From: Bacteroidota bacterium
GTDB lineage: Bacteria; Bacteroidota; Bacteroidia; AKYH767-A; OLB10
Direction: 5' to 3'
Length of the DNA: 64,000 nucleotides
Assembly: GCA_016714535.1 (NCBI GenBank)
Contig: JADKDR010000002.1
Location: 1-64,000 of the forward strand
In this document: positions 45,691 through 56,184 of the stretch, piece after piece
How positions within the stretch are numbered: the stretch's first letter is position 1
Layout of the letters: each line of letters starts with the position of its first letter
The notes under the pieces: model-generated
What the model was told of the DNA's origin: nothing
The model's database searches: none
Seen by the model: only the letters and a program-made list of their open reading frames with translations
Translations under genes and position numbers: made by a program

Positions 45691-48282
45691 TTATCTTATC
45701 AAGTGAACCACACCCGTTATCGTTTTAGTCTCTTTACGATCCAACAGGCTGTAGGTAAAAGTGCAAAGATAATAGTAAACACCTTCGGGGCAAGGATCAC
45801 CGCTATTCAAATGGTTTCCATCCCAATAAATTTTCTTATCCATGGTGCGGTAAACCGGGTTTCCCCAACGATTGTAGATAGTGAATTCTGTTTTGTCAAC
45901 ATAACTATATACGCTCGGTTCAAAAAAATCATTGATGCCATCATTGTTAGGTGTGAATACATTTGGCAAATCAAACTTTGGGCAATTGTCTACACACACC
46001 GTGTTGCTGTTTGCTGAGTTTCCGTTACTATCCGTAACGGTGATGAAATAACATCCTCCAATTACAGGCAAACTATCATGAACATAAAGGGTGTCTGAGG
46101 TAGTATGGGTTTGATATATAAGTTGCGATGCGCTTGAACCAAGCGGAATAAAATATAGTTGCAATAAGTTCAAATCGCTGTGACAAACGCTGTCTTTCCA
46201 GCTCCAGCTAATGCTGTTAGAAGCACTGTCGCATAATTGCTTTACTGCGATTACCGGAGGGCAGGGTGCAATATTATCAACCGGAATTGCGCACAACTCC
46301 TGCGAATAGTTGTACAAAGTATCTGGCATACTTTTAATATTATATGTCCCCCATGATTTTATCTTATAGCAATGTTGCTGTCCATTCACTAATCCGGTAT
46401 CTGTAAAATTTTGTTTAGAAGTGGTAGCAATGGAGTCAAAGGAGACTCCATTCCATTTATAAACTATATAAGCAAAATTAGTCCAGGGCACTTGTTCTGT
46501 CCAGGTGAGTTTAACAGACTTATCGGTGGGTTGTGCTGCAAGATAAACAGAAGAAGCAAAATGACACGTCCCCATAGCGAACTGCATGTTGGGGGTATTG
46601 TTTATCATAGTTATACTATAGCTGTAAGCCAGGCCAACAGTATTGTTAACTAGGTCTATATATGTTGTGTCGTTTATTGTGGGAAGGGTATCATACGGCA
46701 ACATGGAATTGCCTGACTGCCCGGTACCTTTATTTAGAATATAATAATACGGCCCCGGAGCAACAACCGAATCTATTTCATTTGGTTTGCTCCAGGCAAT
46801 ATAGATTTGTCCGGCAGTTGATTGAGTAGTGTTTACCGATACATGTGTCATAAGAGGAATATCGTTGCGTAAATGCGCACATGCCTCATTGCTTGCATAG
46901 CTTTCTGCACCATCATCAAACCAGGCTATTATCAGATAACAATAATCTATTCCTTGCGAAAGGCCTGCTCCGTTGTTGTCATCGGTAAAACTTGTAGTAG
47001 TTACATTCTGTATGGTTTTAATATTGACATACCCTGTATATGAGGGCACTCCGGTTTCGCAATACGCATGGGTCCAGCCTGTGGCTCCTATGTGGCGGTA
47101 TATGCTATACCCTTTTGCTTGTGCACATAAACTTTGGTCCCATGTTAAGTTGATGGTATTGCCTTGTGGCAGAGCCATAAGGTTTTGTGGAGCCGGTGCT
47201 ACTATTGTTATGTTGCGCAATTGATAGTCGGCAAAGTTGAGTGGCGATGGAGGTTGTGGACTAATGTGATAGTCTACAGCTTTAAAGGAAACTGTCCACG
47301 GTTTTTTGCGAACATGGGCACAGGTGGTATTCCAGATAAACTGTGAGCTTACCGAACCCTGTGATGTTTGAATTGCAAAATAAGCAGAATCGGGTGACAG
47401 CAAAAAAGGAGCCCCTGTTGCACTTAGTGTAACATTGTCATTATCGGCATCGGTTGCAGTTACTTGAAATGTGCAGGTGCTTCCCGCTTCTACACAAGTA
47501 TCGGCCATAAAGTTCAACACCGGAGGGTTGTTGGTACTAGGCAGTATCTCTATCTGCATATCGCGTGTTACGTATCCTATTTTAGTGCCGTTGCGCCATT
47601 CATTAATACTAAAGGCTACATTGTATATGCCCACCGTTACAGGAGTATTCCAAATTAAATCGCCCGTTATGGCATCAATACTAAATGATATGCTTGCAGT
47701 AGGATACGAATAACCCGGGCAGTTTACTCCTCCGTTGGCTTTACAAATTTCAAGTTGATAGGACAGGCTATCACCATCAGGGTCATAGGCTCCTGCATTA
47801 TGAATAAACAACTGATTTATGGCACCCATATCAATGGGATCATTGAGCAATTGTACCGAATTATTTCCTCCAAGAAAGGGATTGATGACCAACATAGACT
47901 GCACAAAAAAAGCAACATTGGCGCTATTGTTCATATTGATAACATTGGCATTTCGGTTTTGATCTTCGAAATGCAGGATGTAAGTTGCAGGACCGGGATA
48001 CTGATGCGTACCCCTATAGGTTATTTTATCTACATCCACTACACCCTGAAGAGTTTGAATATTGATACGGTCTATGGAATCTTTAGTACCATCGCCCCAG
48101 TGTAATTCTAAAACCGGCCGGTCAATATTGCTGGAGGGTTTTGTAAAAACTGTAATGGTTACTTCGTAGTAATAGGTGCCCAGTTGCTTGTAAGTAATTT
48201 CTCCGGCACGCATATGAGTTGCCCTGCATGGCCTTGATGAAAACGCCAACAAAACAATCACTATAGGTAGCAACCAACGCAT
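45691..48282 (-). CDS. Large secreted T9SS type B (gliding motility-associated C-terminus) protein
   Basis: An exported protein of 863 residues with a signal peptide ending near RPCRATH. Its N-terminal part is like the repeats of Bacteroidota adhesins (MRAGEITYKQLG, YYEVTITVFTKPSSN, ELHWGDGTKDS). Fibronectin/PKD-like beta domains follow, with a 'kGYSIYRHIG' style fibronectin type III region from about residue 410. It ends in the type B sorting domain, with NVFTPNNDGINDFFEP, TIYNRWGNPVY and WDGNHLNSGDPCPEGVYYY. It is exported and anchored by the T9SS; the binding partner is unknown. It immediately precedes ribE. Confidence 0.88.
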   Translation of the reverse strand: MRWLLPIVIVLLAFSSRPCRATHMRAGEITYKQLGTYYYEVTITVFTKPSSNIDRPVLELHWGDGTKDSIDRINIQTLQGVVDVDKITYRGTHQYPGPATYILHFEDQNRNANVINMNNSANVAFFVQSMLVINPFLGGNNSVQLLNDPIDMGAINQLFIHNAGAYDPDGDSLSYQLEICKANGGVNCPGYSYPTASISFSIDAITGDLIWNTPVTVGIYNVAFSINEWRNGTKIGYVTRDMQIEILPSTNNPPVLNFMADTCVEAGSTCTFQVTATDADNDNVTLSATGAPFLLSPDSAYFAIQTSQGSVSSQFIWNTTCAHVRKKPWTVSFKAVDYHISPQPPSPLNFADYQLRNITIVAPAPQNLMALPQGNTINLTWDQSLCAQAKGYSIYRHIGATGWTHAYCETGVPSYTGYVNIKTIQNVTTTSFTDDNNGAGLSQGIDYCYLIIAWFDDGAESYASNEACAHLRNDIPLMTHVSVNTTQSTAGQIYIAWSKPNEIDSVVAPGPYYYILNKGTGQSGNSMLPYDTLPTINDTTYIDLVNNTVGLAYSYSITMINNTPNMQFAMGTCHFASSVYLAAQPTDKSVKLTWTEQVPWTNFAYIVYKWNGVSFDSIATTSKQNFTDTGLVNGQQHCYKIKSWGTYNIKSMPDTLYNYSQELCAIPVDNIAPCPPVIAVKQLCDSASNSISWSWKDSVCHSDLNLLQLYFIPLGSSASQLIYQTHTTSDTLYVHDSLPVIGGCYFITVTDSNGNSANSNTVCVDNCPKFDLPNVFTPNNDGINDFFEPSVYSYVDKTEFTIYNRWGNPVYRTMDKKIYWDGNHLNSGDPCPEGVYYYLCTFTYSLLDRKETKTITGVVHLIR

Positions 48283-48397
48283 TGGCTAAAGATAATTAAA
48301 AAAAGGCAAACATACCCAAGTGCAGGCAGCGATAAAAAAATGCCAAACTTTGGAAAATAAATTATGGTATTCCATTCAGCCTTTACATATTTGCCAC

Positions 48398-49090
48398 ATG
48401 CATCCAATAATATTGCATATAGAAACTGCTACCGAAACCTGTTCAATAGCTGTAAGCAAGGGGCTTGAAGTTGTAAGCAGGGTGTGGGGCAATCAACCCA
48501 AAGCGCATGCTTCGGTAATTACGCCCATGATAGAGGAGGCGTTGCAGCAGGCAAGCATGAGCCTAAGGGACATAAATGCAGTTAATGTAAGCAAAGGCCC
48601 GGGGTCGTATACGGGCTTGCGTATAGGTGTGGCAACTGCAAAAGGTTTGTGTTTTGCTTTGCAAATTCCTATGCTAAGCACCAACACACTTCAATTTTAT
48701 GCCCAGCAATTTTTGCTTAATGAAAAAATTGAAACAGATGCTTTATTATGCCCCATGATAGACGCTCGAAGAATGGAGGTATATACAGCAGTCTTTGATC
48801 AATCGTTAGATTTCAGAATTCCGACAGAGGCAAAAATTTTGTCCGAAAATTCATTTGCTGATTTGTTGGCGAGTCACAAGATTTACTTCTTTGGCAATGG
48901 CGCTTTTAAATTAAAAAACCTTAATCGTTTTTTAGACTACCCGTTTATTATTGAAAATTTTAATCCTGATGCAGGATGCATGACTCCTCTTGCTGTGCAA
49001 AAATACAATACCAATCAACTGGAGGATATAGCCTACTTCGAGCCATTTTACTTAAAGGATTTTGTAACGCAATCAACATTTCACAAATGA
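48398..49090 (+). CDS. tsaB: tRNA threonylcarbamoyladenosine biosynthesis protein TsaB
   Basis: Inactive Kae1-like paralogue that joins TsaD and TsaE to make t6A37 in tRNAs. The 230-residue protein from the ATG at 48398 has the ASKHA fold start HIETATETCSIAVSKGLEV, then AHASVITPMIEEAL and the GPGSYTGLRIGVATAKGLCFAL signature. A longer frame starts at 48320 but its extra residues look unlike the family. Divergent from the T9SS type B gene. Confidence 0.95.
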   Translation: MHPIILHIETATETCSIAVSKGLEVVSRVWGNQPKAHASVITPMIEEALQQASMSLRDINAVNVSKGPGSYTGLRIGVATAKGLCFALQIPMLSTNTLQFYAQQFLLNEKIETDALLCPMIDARRMEVYTAVFDQSLDFRIPTEAKILSENSFADLLASHKIYFFGNGAFKLKNLNRFLDYPFIIENFNPDAGCMTPLAVQKYNTNQLEDIAYFEPFYLKDFVTQSTFHK

Positions 49091-49139
49091 AATGTTGCAA
49101 AGCATTAACTTTTTGTACCAAAAAAATTCTAAGAAAAAA

Positions 49140-50303
49140 TTAAGCGGCTTGCTTGGGAAGTACAATGCGAAAAGTGGTGCCTTTGTTTAACTCACTACGC
49201 TTTACAAATATTTGTCCTTTGTGATACTCTTCCACTATCCGCTTTGAAAGACTAAGCCCGAGTCCCCATCCCCGGTTCTTAGTGGTATATCCCGGTTTGA
49301 AAACAGTATTATACTTTGACTTAGGAATTCCTTTTCCTGTATCACTTATATCAATGTAAACAAACTGGTTTTGGTCTGTTACAACAACGCCAATATCACC
49401 AACTCCGGCCATTGCATCAATGGCGTTTTTAAAAATATTTTCAAGTACCCATTCAAACAACGGCACATTCATGGGGGCAAGCACATCGTAGTCCTGTTCG
49501 TTTTTAACCTTTAAGAATACTTTTTGTGAGGTGCGTGTACGTATATAGTTGATGGAAGCCTGAATCACCTCAATTACATTTTCACGTTTTAAAGCAGGGG
49601 CACTGCCAATTTTACTAAAGCGCTCGGTAATGGTACTTAGGCGTGCTACATCTTTATCCATTTCATCTAAATTCAATTCGCTCGGATACTTCGATTTCAA
49701 ATATTCGATCCATGCAGACAGTGATGATATCGGTGTGCCCAATTGATGCGCGGTTTCCTTAGCCATCCCCACCCACACCTGATTTTGTTCTGCTTTGCGT
49801 GAAGTGCTGAAGGCAAGGTAAGACACTAACAGAAACAATGCAATAATTGCTAATTGCACATAAGGGTAATAGCGTAATTGTGTTAGAATTCTTGAGTCTG
49901 CATAAAAGATGTAATCTTTTGCATTTTTGGCATAATTAATTTCAAGCGGTTCATGTTGTTTGCGCATGATAGCTAATTCACGATAGAGATACATGCTATC
50001 TTCAATAATCTTGGCCGTGTCAAGGTTAGCCGAGCTTTTAATAATAAAGTTTTCGTCTGTTTGAATAATGGGTATGGTGTGATTGCTGGCTACCACATCA
50101 AAAGTAAAGGTGAGGTCACCCGCATTTATTTCAACATCGGCAAGATGTTGGGTTGCTTTTGCCCAAAGCTCAATTTTCTTTTTTTCTTCTTCGGCTAGTT
50201 TCGATACAAGTCCATTGGTGTACCATAAGGATACTACACCAATAATCATTGCTGCTATCAGCAGCAGTAACTTCCATCGTTGCTTACGTGTGTAAATATT
50301 CAA
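49140..50303 (-). CDS. Membrane sensor histidine kinase
   Basis: A 387-residue two-transmembrane kinase (helices at about 11-30 and 148-166). Between them is a periplasmic sensor region of about 115 residues without a known domain. The H-box is MAKETAHQLGTP with H186, the N-box FKNAIDA with N293, then DTGKGIP at 321 and GWGLGL at 345-350. No response regulator is adjacent, so it is an orphan here; the signal is unknown. Confidence 0.92.
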   Translation of the reverse strand: MNIYTRKQRWKLLLLIAAMIIGVVSLWYTNGLVSKLAEEEKKKIELWAKATQHLADVEINAGDLTFTFDVVASNHTIPIIQTDENFIIKSSANLDTAKIIEDSMYLYRELAIMRKQHEPLEINYAKNAKDYIFYADSRILTQLRYYPYVQLAIIALFLLVSYLAFSTSRKAEQNQVWVGMAKETAHQLGTPISSLSAWIEYLKSKYPSELNLDEMDKDVARLSTITERFSKIGSAPALKRENVIEVIQASINYIRTRTSQKVFLKVKNEQDYDVLAPMNVPLFEWVLENIFKNAIDAMAGVGDIGVVVTDQNQFVYIDISDTGKGIPKSKYNTVFKPGYTTKNRGWGLGLSLSKRIVEEYHKGQIFVKRSELNKGTTFRIVLPKQAA

Positions 50304-50489
50304 CTTTAGCAGAATTTACTTTGAACCTCGCAATATTAGTAATAGATGATAAAATAAAACATGATAAAGATCTTTTTGTGAAATCAATTTGCTCCTGTGA
50401 TAAAGGAGCAACGTCTATATCACCTGCTCACTGCCTTTTTAAATCCTCTTTTTTAAATCACAAAAAAATTTCAAGATGATGCACATAAC

Positions 50490-52298
50490 TTATGAGCCCA
50501 TCGATTTTTCATACCTTTTGCGATCTTCGTGATTGAGGTGTACCTTGCGCAGGCGTATATTTTGAGGCGTTATTTCAACCATTTCATCTCCTTGAATGTA
50601 TTCTAGATTTTCTTCAAGGCTCATATTAATTTTAGGAGCTATTCGTACATTATCATCGCTACCTGAAGCTCGCATATTGGTAAGTTTCTTTGTCTTAGTA
50701 ATATTAATTACAAGGTCACCGGGCTTGTTTTGTTCACCAATTACCTGGCCCACGTAAATATTCTCGTTGGGGTCAACAAAAAACTGTCCGCGGTCTTGCA
50801 ATCCATCAATGGCATAAGGAGTGGTGGTGCCTGCTTCGTGAGCAATGAGCACACCGTTGATGCGGCCTGGTATGTCGCCTCTCCAAGGTTTATATTCTTT
50901 GAATCGATGATTCATCACTGCACGGCCCTGTGTTGCAGTAAGCACCTGATTTCGCAAGCCTATTAAGCCACGCGATGGAATTTCAAACTCCACATGTTGC
51001 AAGTCGCCTTTGGGCTCCATCATGAGCAAGTCGCCTTTACGCATAGTGGCAAGTTCTATTACTTTGCCGGCACCTTCTTCGGGCACATCTACACTAAGTG
51101 TTTCGTATGGCTCACATTTTTCGCCATCAATGGTTTTTACTAATACTTGGGGCTGGCCAACCTGAAACTCGTACCCTTCGCGCCTCATGGTTTCAATAAG
51201 GATAGACAAATGCAATATACCACGACCATATACTAAGTATGAATCGGGCGAATTAGTTTCTACCACCCGCATGGCAAGATTTTTTTCTGTCTCCTTAAAA
51301 AGTCTGTCGCGGAGGTGACGGCTGGTTACAAACTTGCCCTCCTTACCAAAAAACGGTGAGTTGTTTATGGTAAACATCATGCTCATGGTAGGTTCGTCAA
51401 CCTTTATAGATTTAAGAGGTTCAGGATTTTCTATATCAGCCACTGAATCGCCAATTTCAAAATTTTCTAATCCTGTTAATGCTACTATATCACCGGCCAA
51501 TGCACTTGTCACCTTCTTTTTTCCCAAAGCTTCAAAAGTCATTAGCTCTTTAATACGGGATTTGATCACCGTGCCATCGCGCTTACAAAGGCTTACGGCC
51601 ATATTTTCTTTTAATTCGCCACGAAACAACCTGCCAATAGCAATTCGGCCAACAAAGGTGGAGTAATCTAAAGAGGTAATAAGCATTTGTGGTGTTCCTT
51701 GGTGGCGTGGTGCCGGAGGCACATTGGCAAGTATTGAATCAAGTAATGGGGTTATATCTTCGGTTGGTTTTTTCCAGTCCTCGCTCATCCATCCTTGCTT
51801 ACTGCTACCATATATGGTAGGAAAATCTAACTGGTCCTGCGTAGCATCGAGGTTAAAGAACAAATCAAAAACGGCTTCGTGCACTTCATCGGGGCGGCAG
51901 TTTTCTTTATCAACTTTATTAATTACAAGGATAGGTTTCAGGCCTGCCTTAAGTGCTTTTTCTGTAACAAAGCGAGTTTGAGGCATGGGGCCTTCAAATG
52001 CATCTACAAGAAGCAAAACTCCATCGGCCATGCTCATTACACGCTCTACTTCACCTCCAAAATCCGCGTGACCTGGTGTGTCAATGATGTTGATTTTTAC
52101 ATCTTTATAAATAACACTCACATTTTTGCTAACGATGGTAATTCCACGTTCGCGTTCAAGGTCGTTGTTATCTAATATGAGTTCGCCTGTTTCCTGATTT
52201 TCGCGAAAAATGTTTGTTTGATGTAGTATTTTATCAACCAAGGTGGTTTTACCGTGGTCAACGTGAGCGATAATCGCTATATTCCTGATTTCTTGCAT
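50490..52298 (-). CDS. typA: Ribosome-binding GTPase TypA/BipA
   Basis: Translation-factor GTPase that binds the 70S ribosome and helps growth under stress and in cold. The 602 residues have G1 AHVDHGKTT (11-19), the switch RGITIVSKN, G3 DTPGHADFGG, G4 NKVDKENCRP, then EF-G-like domains and the BipA-specific C-terminus (NMSLEENLEYIQGDEMVEITPQNIRLRK). Length and order are standard. Confidence 0.97.
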   Translation of the reverse strand: MQEIRNIAIIAHVDHGKTTLVDKILHQTNIFRENQETGELILDNNDLERERGITIVSKNVSVIYKDVKINIIDTPGHADFGGEVERVMSMADGVLLLVDAFEGPMPQTRFVTEKALKAGLKPILVINKVDKENCRPDEVHEAVFDLFFNLDATQDQLDFPTIYGSSKQGWMSEDWKKPTEDITPLLDSILANVPPAPRHQGTPQMLITSLDYSTFVGRIAIGRLFRGELKENMAVSLCKRDGTVIKSRIKELMTFEALGKKKVTSALAGDIVALTGLENFEIGDSVADIENPEPLKSIKVDEPTMSMMFTINNSPFFGKEGKFVTSRHLRDRLFKETEKNLAMRVVETNSPDSYLVYGRGILHLSILIETMRREGYEFQVGQPQVLVKTIDGEKCEPYETLSVDVPEEGAGKVIELATMRKGDLLMMEPKGDLQHVEFEIPSRGLIGLRNQVLTATQGRAVMNHRFKEYKPWRGDIPGRINGVLIAHEAGTTTPYAIDGLQDRGQFFVDPNENIYVGQVIGEQNKPGDLVINITKTKKLTNMRASGSDDNVRIAPKINMSLEENLEYIQGDEMVEITPQNIRLRKVHLNHEDRKRYEKSMGS

Positions 52299-52804
52299 TT
52301 ATTGTTTGCTCCCCTTTATTTTTTTGAGCGCGCGAAAGTAGTATTATTAAGTGTATTTGCCAATGTATAAACACCTTGCGCATTCAAGGGGCTTGATTTT
52401 AATTGAATTTTTGCTCCATTTATAGAAATGAAAGCCGCGCTTTGGCAAAATATTCTCAATCCGTTAACCCAACTAACTATTATAAGCTAAGTAATGCCAG
52501 TAAATGCAGCTTAGACATAAATCTTGATAACTGCTACCTATGGCAAAGTACAAACTAGAATGAAGTTAGCATATACATGCACCAGAATTGCAGAAATGGT
52601 TGAGACTCATCTTACAACGGTACCATATTTTTATTCGTGTCAATAGTTGTAAAATATTGATTAATAAGCCATTTGCCATCTCAAAACTGTAATGCTCATC
52701 AAACAATTCTTTCTTTTTCGAAGATGAACTAAATGGAAGTTCCTTTTAATAAAAAAACAGATTCAGCTAAAAGCTTTATGTTTATCCCTGTTTAAAATAT
52801 TTGT
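52299..52804. other. Intergenic region between typA and the chromate transporter
   Basis: About 500 AT-rich bases between diverging genes. No gene, fold or clear promoter is recognised. Confidence 0.4.
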
Positions 52805-53968
52805 ATGAGTAAAACTTTTATCAAGCCCAATTATAGCTTGCGGCAGCTTGCAGGGTATTTCCTTAAATTAGGGTACACGGGTTTTGGCGGTCCGGTAGCG
52901 TTGGTAGGATACATGCATCGCGATTTGGTTGAAAATCGCAAATGGATTAACGAAGATGAATATAAGGAAGGGCTTGCCCTTGCTCAATTGGCACCGGGAC
53001 CACTTGCTGCGCAATTGGGCATATATATTGGCTTTGTGCATTATGGTGTAATGGGAGCAACGATTTGCGGACTGGCATTTGTTATCCCATCGTTTATAAT
53101 GGTAGTGTTAATTGGGATGGCTTATAAAATGTTTGGTGGCCTGGCATGGATGCAGGCAGTATTCTATGGGGTTGGAGCTGCTGTAATTGGAATTATAGCT
53201 ATGAGTAGTTATAAGCTAACCATTAAGACAGTAAGTAAATTTAATGTAGAAGAAATAAAGTCGAAGTGGTTGTTGTGGGTTTTTTATTTGATTGCAGGAA
53301 TGGTAACTGTAATTACTCAATCGGAAGAGGTGTTGTTATTTATTGCAGCAGGAATAATTTATATGCTGATAAAAGCACCCCCAAAATTTATAATTGGCCG
53401 TGCAAATACAATCCTGTTAACTGGTATAGGGTTTTGGAGTTTTGAGTGGAGCGAGTTAGGAAAGATAGCATGGTTTTTTACCAAGGCCGGAGCCTTTGTT
53501 TTTGGCAGTGGCTTGGCCATTGTTCCTTTTTTACATGGCGGAGTTGTAACCGAATATCAATGGCTAACCGAAAAACAATTTGTAGATGCGGTAGCAGTGG
53601 CCATGATTACGCCAGGGCCTGTGGTAATTACCGTTGGTTTTATTGGATACTTGGTAGCGGGCTTTCCAGGGGCTTCGGTTGCTGCACTTGCTACTTTTGT
53701 GCCGTGCTATTTGTTTACCATTATACCTGCGCCTTACTTTAATAAGATTGCCAAAAACGAAAGTATAAAAGCATTTGTTGATGGAATAACTGCTGCTGTA
53801 ATAGGCGCTTTGGTTGGTGCAGTAATAATTATAGCATCGCGCAGTATAACCGATATTCCCACAGCCATTATTGCCATTGCAGCCGTATTAGCTTTAATCT
53901 ATATTAAAAAAATTCAGGAGCCTTACATTATTCTGGCTGCTGCTGCTTTGGGTTTGTTAATTAAATAG
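52805..53968 (+). CDS. chrA: Chromate transporter, ChrA (CHR) family
   Basis: A 387-residue membrane protein with two CHR halves, the long-chain form. The first half has LGYTGFGGPVALVGYMH and LALAQLAPGPLAAQLG. The second mirrors it with FTKAGAFVFGSGLAIVPFL and VAVAMITPGPVVITVGFIGY. These G-F/P-G-P motifs are the family signature. ChrA proteins expel chromate, sometimes sulfate, driven by membrane potential. Ends just before a hairpin terminator. Confidence 0.93.
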   Translation: MSKTFIKPNYSLRQLAGYFLKLGYTGFGGPVALVGYMHRDLVENRKWINEDEYKEGLALAQLAPGPLAAQLGIYIGFVHYGVMGATICGLAFVIPSFIMVVLIGMAYKMFGGLAWMQAVFYGVGAAVIGIIAMSSYKLTIKTVSKFNVEEIKSKWLLWVFYLIAGMVTVITQSEEVLLFIAAGIIYMLIKAPPKFIIGRANTILLTGIGFWSFEWSELGKIAWFFTKAGAFVFGSGLAIVPFLHGGVVTEYQWLTEKQFVDAVAVAMITPGPVVITVGFIGYLVAGFPGASVAALATFVPCYLFTIIPAPYFNKIAKNESIKAFVDGITAAVIGALVGAVIIIASRSITDIPTAIIAIAAVLALIYIKKIQEPYIILAAAALGLLIK

Positions 53969-54061
53969 GTCCTTTAACCTGAAAGTACAACATCATAACA
54001 TGAACTAAGGTGATTCCATTTATTTATATAGGTACTTAGTGGCAACTAATCCTAAAAAAAG

Positions 54062-54080
54062 AAGGCATCATAGATGCCTT
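54062..54080. terminator. Hairpin between the chromate transporter and USP genes
   Basis: AAGGCATC pairs with GATGCCTT around ATA with A/T-rich flanks. Placed between converging genes. Confidence 0.65.
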
Positions 54081-54149
54081 TAAAATTCAAAAAATTTTGT
54101 GGTATTTTTAGTTGTGAAAACTATTGGTCTTAAGAATGTTTAGTCTTCA

Positions 54150-54988
54150 TTAATTAAATATATCATCGGCATGCAAAATAATAATCGGTAAATTGTTTAG
54201 TAGCGCTACACGCTGTGTTACACTCTTGCTAAATATGGCTCCTAATACATTACGATGACGGTGATATACAACCAGACAATCTGCCTTCTGTTTTTTCAAA
54301 AAATAATCAATCCCCTTAGTTACATCATCATCGCTACACACATATCCCGATTTTTTTCTATAAGAAATAAACTGTTTAGATTTTCGGGTTAGCATTGTTA
54401 GTACCTCCTCATCATTCTTGTTGCCGGCACTATCAATATGTAAAACGACAATTTCTGAATCAAACTTCTTTGCCAATGGGAAAAGCTCGCGTGCCTGCAC
54501 CATATTTTCATTTGTTAAATCGGTGGTGTACACAATTTTTTCCAGACCATCAAATCTTGCTTTTGCCGGCACTAGCATTACCTTACAAGGGGCATTATTA
54601 GCTACTCGCAAAGCATTGCTTCCTGTTATGAATCGCTCTGTTGCGGTGGTGCCGGTAGAACCCATAATAACCATATCCGCTTTTTCTCGATAGCTATTTC
54701 AATAATACGGGCCGAAGGCAATCCTTGCTGTATAAGCAGTTCTACATTCTTTTCGGTATCGCCTACTACTTTGTTGCAAAACTTTTTTAAGCTTTCATAG
54801 GCTTCGCTTTGCAAGGTTTCGAAATCCAAACTTGCCACAAACGGTGCCACATCGCTATACAGTACCGGAGTCATGTAAGCATGCATCAGAATAATTTTGG
54901 ATTTTAACACTTGATTTAATTGAACGGCATAGCGCACTGCATTTTCAGACGATGCTGAAAAGTCTACTGGACAAAGTATTGTTTGCAT
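54150..54988 (-). CDS. Universal stress protein, tandem USP domains, one frameshift
   Basis: About 279 residues with two USP domains. The first frame (54626-54988) starts MQTILCPVDFSASSENAVRYA. The second (54150-54674) opens with VIMGSTGTTATERFITGSNALRV, the ATP-binding G-x2-G-x9-G-S pattern, followed by a second USP unit (KIVYTTDLTNENMVQARELF). They join as IEIAIEKKADMVIMGS when one A is added to a run at about 54681-54685, so a sequencing error is likely. No partner gene. Confidence 0.88.
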
Positions 54989-55226
54989 ATTATTATTTTT
55001 TTAGATTTCACAAAGTACTAACTTTCGAGCTACAAGTTTTCAAGATATTTATTTTGTTGAAATATGATTAATATCATTTAATTAATCAACCCATTGGTTT
55101 TTAAAAAAAAGGGCTTAAGCAGCCTCAACATCTTTCCTAAAAGGGATAATTCCGGCTTTGCTATAATTCATCGCTTTCATAATCAGGCAACTTGAAAATA
55201 GCACAATCATTCAAGGTGGCCAATTA

Positions 55227-55502
55227 TTAATTGCTCATACGCCCTACCATACAACTCATGTAACTTTTGATTTGTGTGAGCAATCCGTTTTCTTCCGTTG
55301 CTTCAGGATATCCCAATGATAAAAGCTTGCTGGTGATGGTTTCACGGTCAACAAAAGCATCGTGTGTTACAAGCACTATATCCTTATCATTTTGTACTTC
55401 TACGGCCGACACCCCTTTAAGGTCACCAATTTTATTTCGGATGGTAGTGGCACATCCATCACATTTTAAATTGGCAACAACAATTGTTTCAATAGTCGTC
55501 AT
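55227..55502 (-). CDS. Heavy-metal-associated (HMA) domain protein
   Basis: A 91-residue protein with the ferredoxin-like HMA fold and metal-binding C14-D-G-C17 in VANLKCDGCATTIRNKIG, a copper-chaperone type. The last 15 residues (SYMSCMVGRMSN) are an extra tail with a third Cys. Copper binding is inferred. No copper ATPase is next to it. Confidence 0.88.
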   Translation of the reverse strand: MTTIETIVVANLKCDGCATTIRNKIGDLKGVSAVEVQNDKDIVLVTHDAFVDRETITSKLLSLGYPEATEENGLLTQIKSYMSCMVGRMSN

Positions 55503-55612
55503 TTTTTTTAATTATTTAATCTAACAAAGGTATCGCAAACAAGACGCGTCTAATATGATAACAATCAGTGATTGAACTGACAATATACATTTACCATCGC
55601 CAAATTGCCAAT

Positions 55613-55620
55613 TACCTTTG
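55613..55620 (+). promoter_or_regulatory. Possible -7 promoter box of the Hsp20 gene
   Basis: TACCTTTG matches TAnnTTTG, 46 bases before the start codon. No TTG lies at the ideal distance. Confidence 0.4.
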
Positions 55621-55665
55621 TCTCAATCAAAATTAAAGTTTAACTAATTAAATAAAGAAAGAAAG

Positions 55666-56097
55666 ATGTCAATTATTAAAAGAAACAATTCGTACTGGGG
55701 TTTAAGCCCAATGTTTTCTGACTTTTTTGGAGCTGACGATTTTAACTTTGACAAGTCATTAAGAAGCGATTTTTTACCTGCTGTAAATGTAGCCGAAGAT
55801 GACAAGAAATATGAGATTGAATTAGCCGCTCCGGGTTTGTCAAAAGAAGATTTTAAGATTAATGTTGAAAAGGGTATGCTAACCATTTCGGCAGAGCGAA
55901 AAGAGGAAAAGGAAGAGTTACAAAAAAACTATACACGACAAGAGTATAGCTATCAATCATTCAGCCGCTCATTTGCATTGCCCGACAATGCAATGGAAGA
56001 CGATATAAAAGCGCGATATGAAAACGGTGTATTAAAACTAGATGTAGCGAAAAAATTAGTAACGGTTTCCAAAACCAAGGAAATTGAAGTTACTTAA
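55666..56097 (+). CDS. Small heat-shock protein Hsp20 (alpha-crystallin domain)
   Basis: Chaperone of 143 residues that keeps unfolding proteins soluble. The N-terminal part is FFGADDFNFDKSLRSDFLP; the alpha-crystallin domain runs from about 40 to 130 with YEIELAAPGLSKEDFKINVEKGMLTISAERKEE and the closing ARYENGVLKLDVAKK. The usual C-terminal I-x-I is only weakly kept (TKEIEV). It has a strong terminator 30 bases past the stop, so it is monocistronic. Confidence 0.95.
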   Translation: MSIIKRNNSYWGLSPMFSDFFGADDFNFDKSLRSDFLPAVNVAEDDKKYEIELAAPGLSKEDFKINVEKGMLTISAERKEEKEELQKNYTRQEYSYQSFSRSFALPDNAMEDDIKARYENGVLKLDVAKKLVTVSKTKEIEVT

Positions 56098-56128
56098 ACA
56101 CCCGCGCAAAACAAACTTGTCTTATCTG

Positions 56129-56148
56129 CTGCCTGCATTAGCAGGCAG
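56129..56148 (+). terminator. Terminator of the Hsp20 gene
   Basis: CTGCCTGC (56129-56136) pairs with GCAGGCAG (56141-56148) around ATTA, directly followed by eight T residues. Confidence 0.92.
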
Positions 56149-56184
56149 TTTTTTTTATTATAACTTAACATAGCTTTTTATTTT

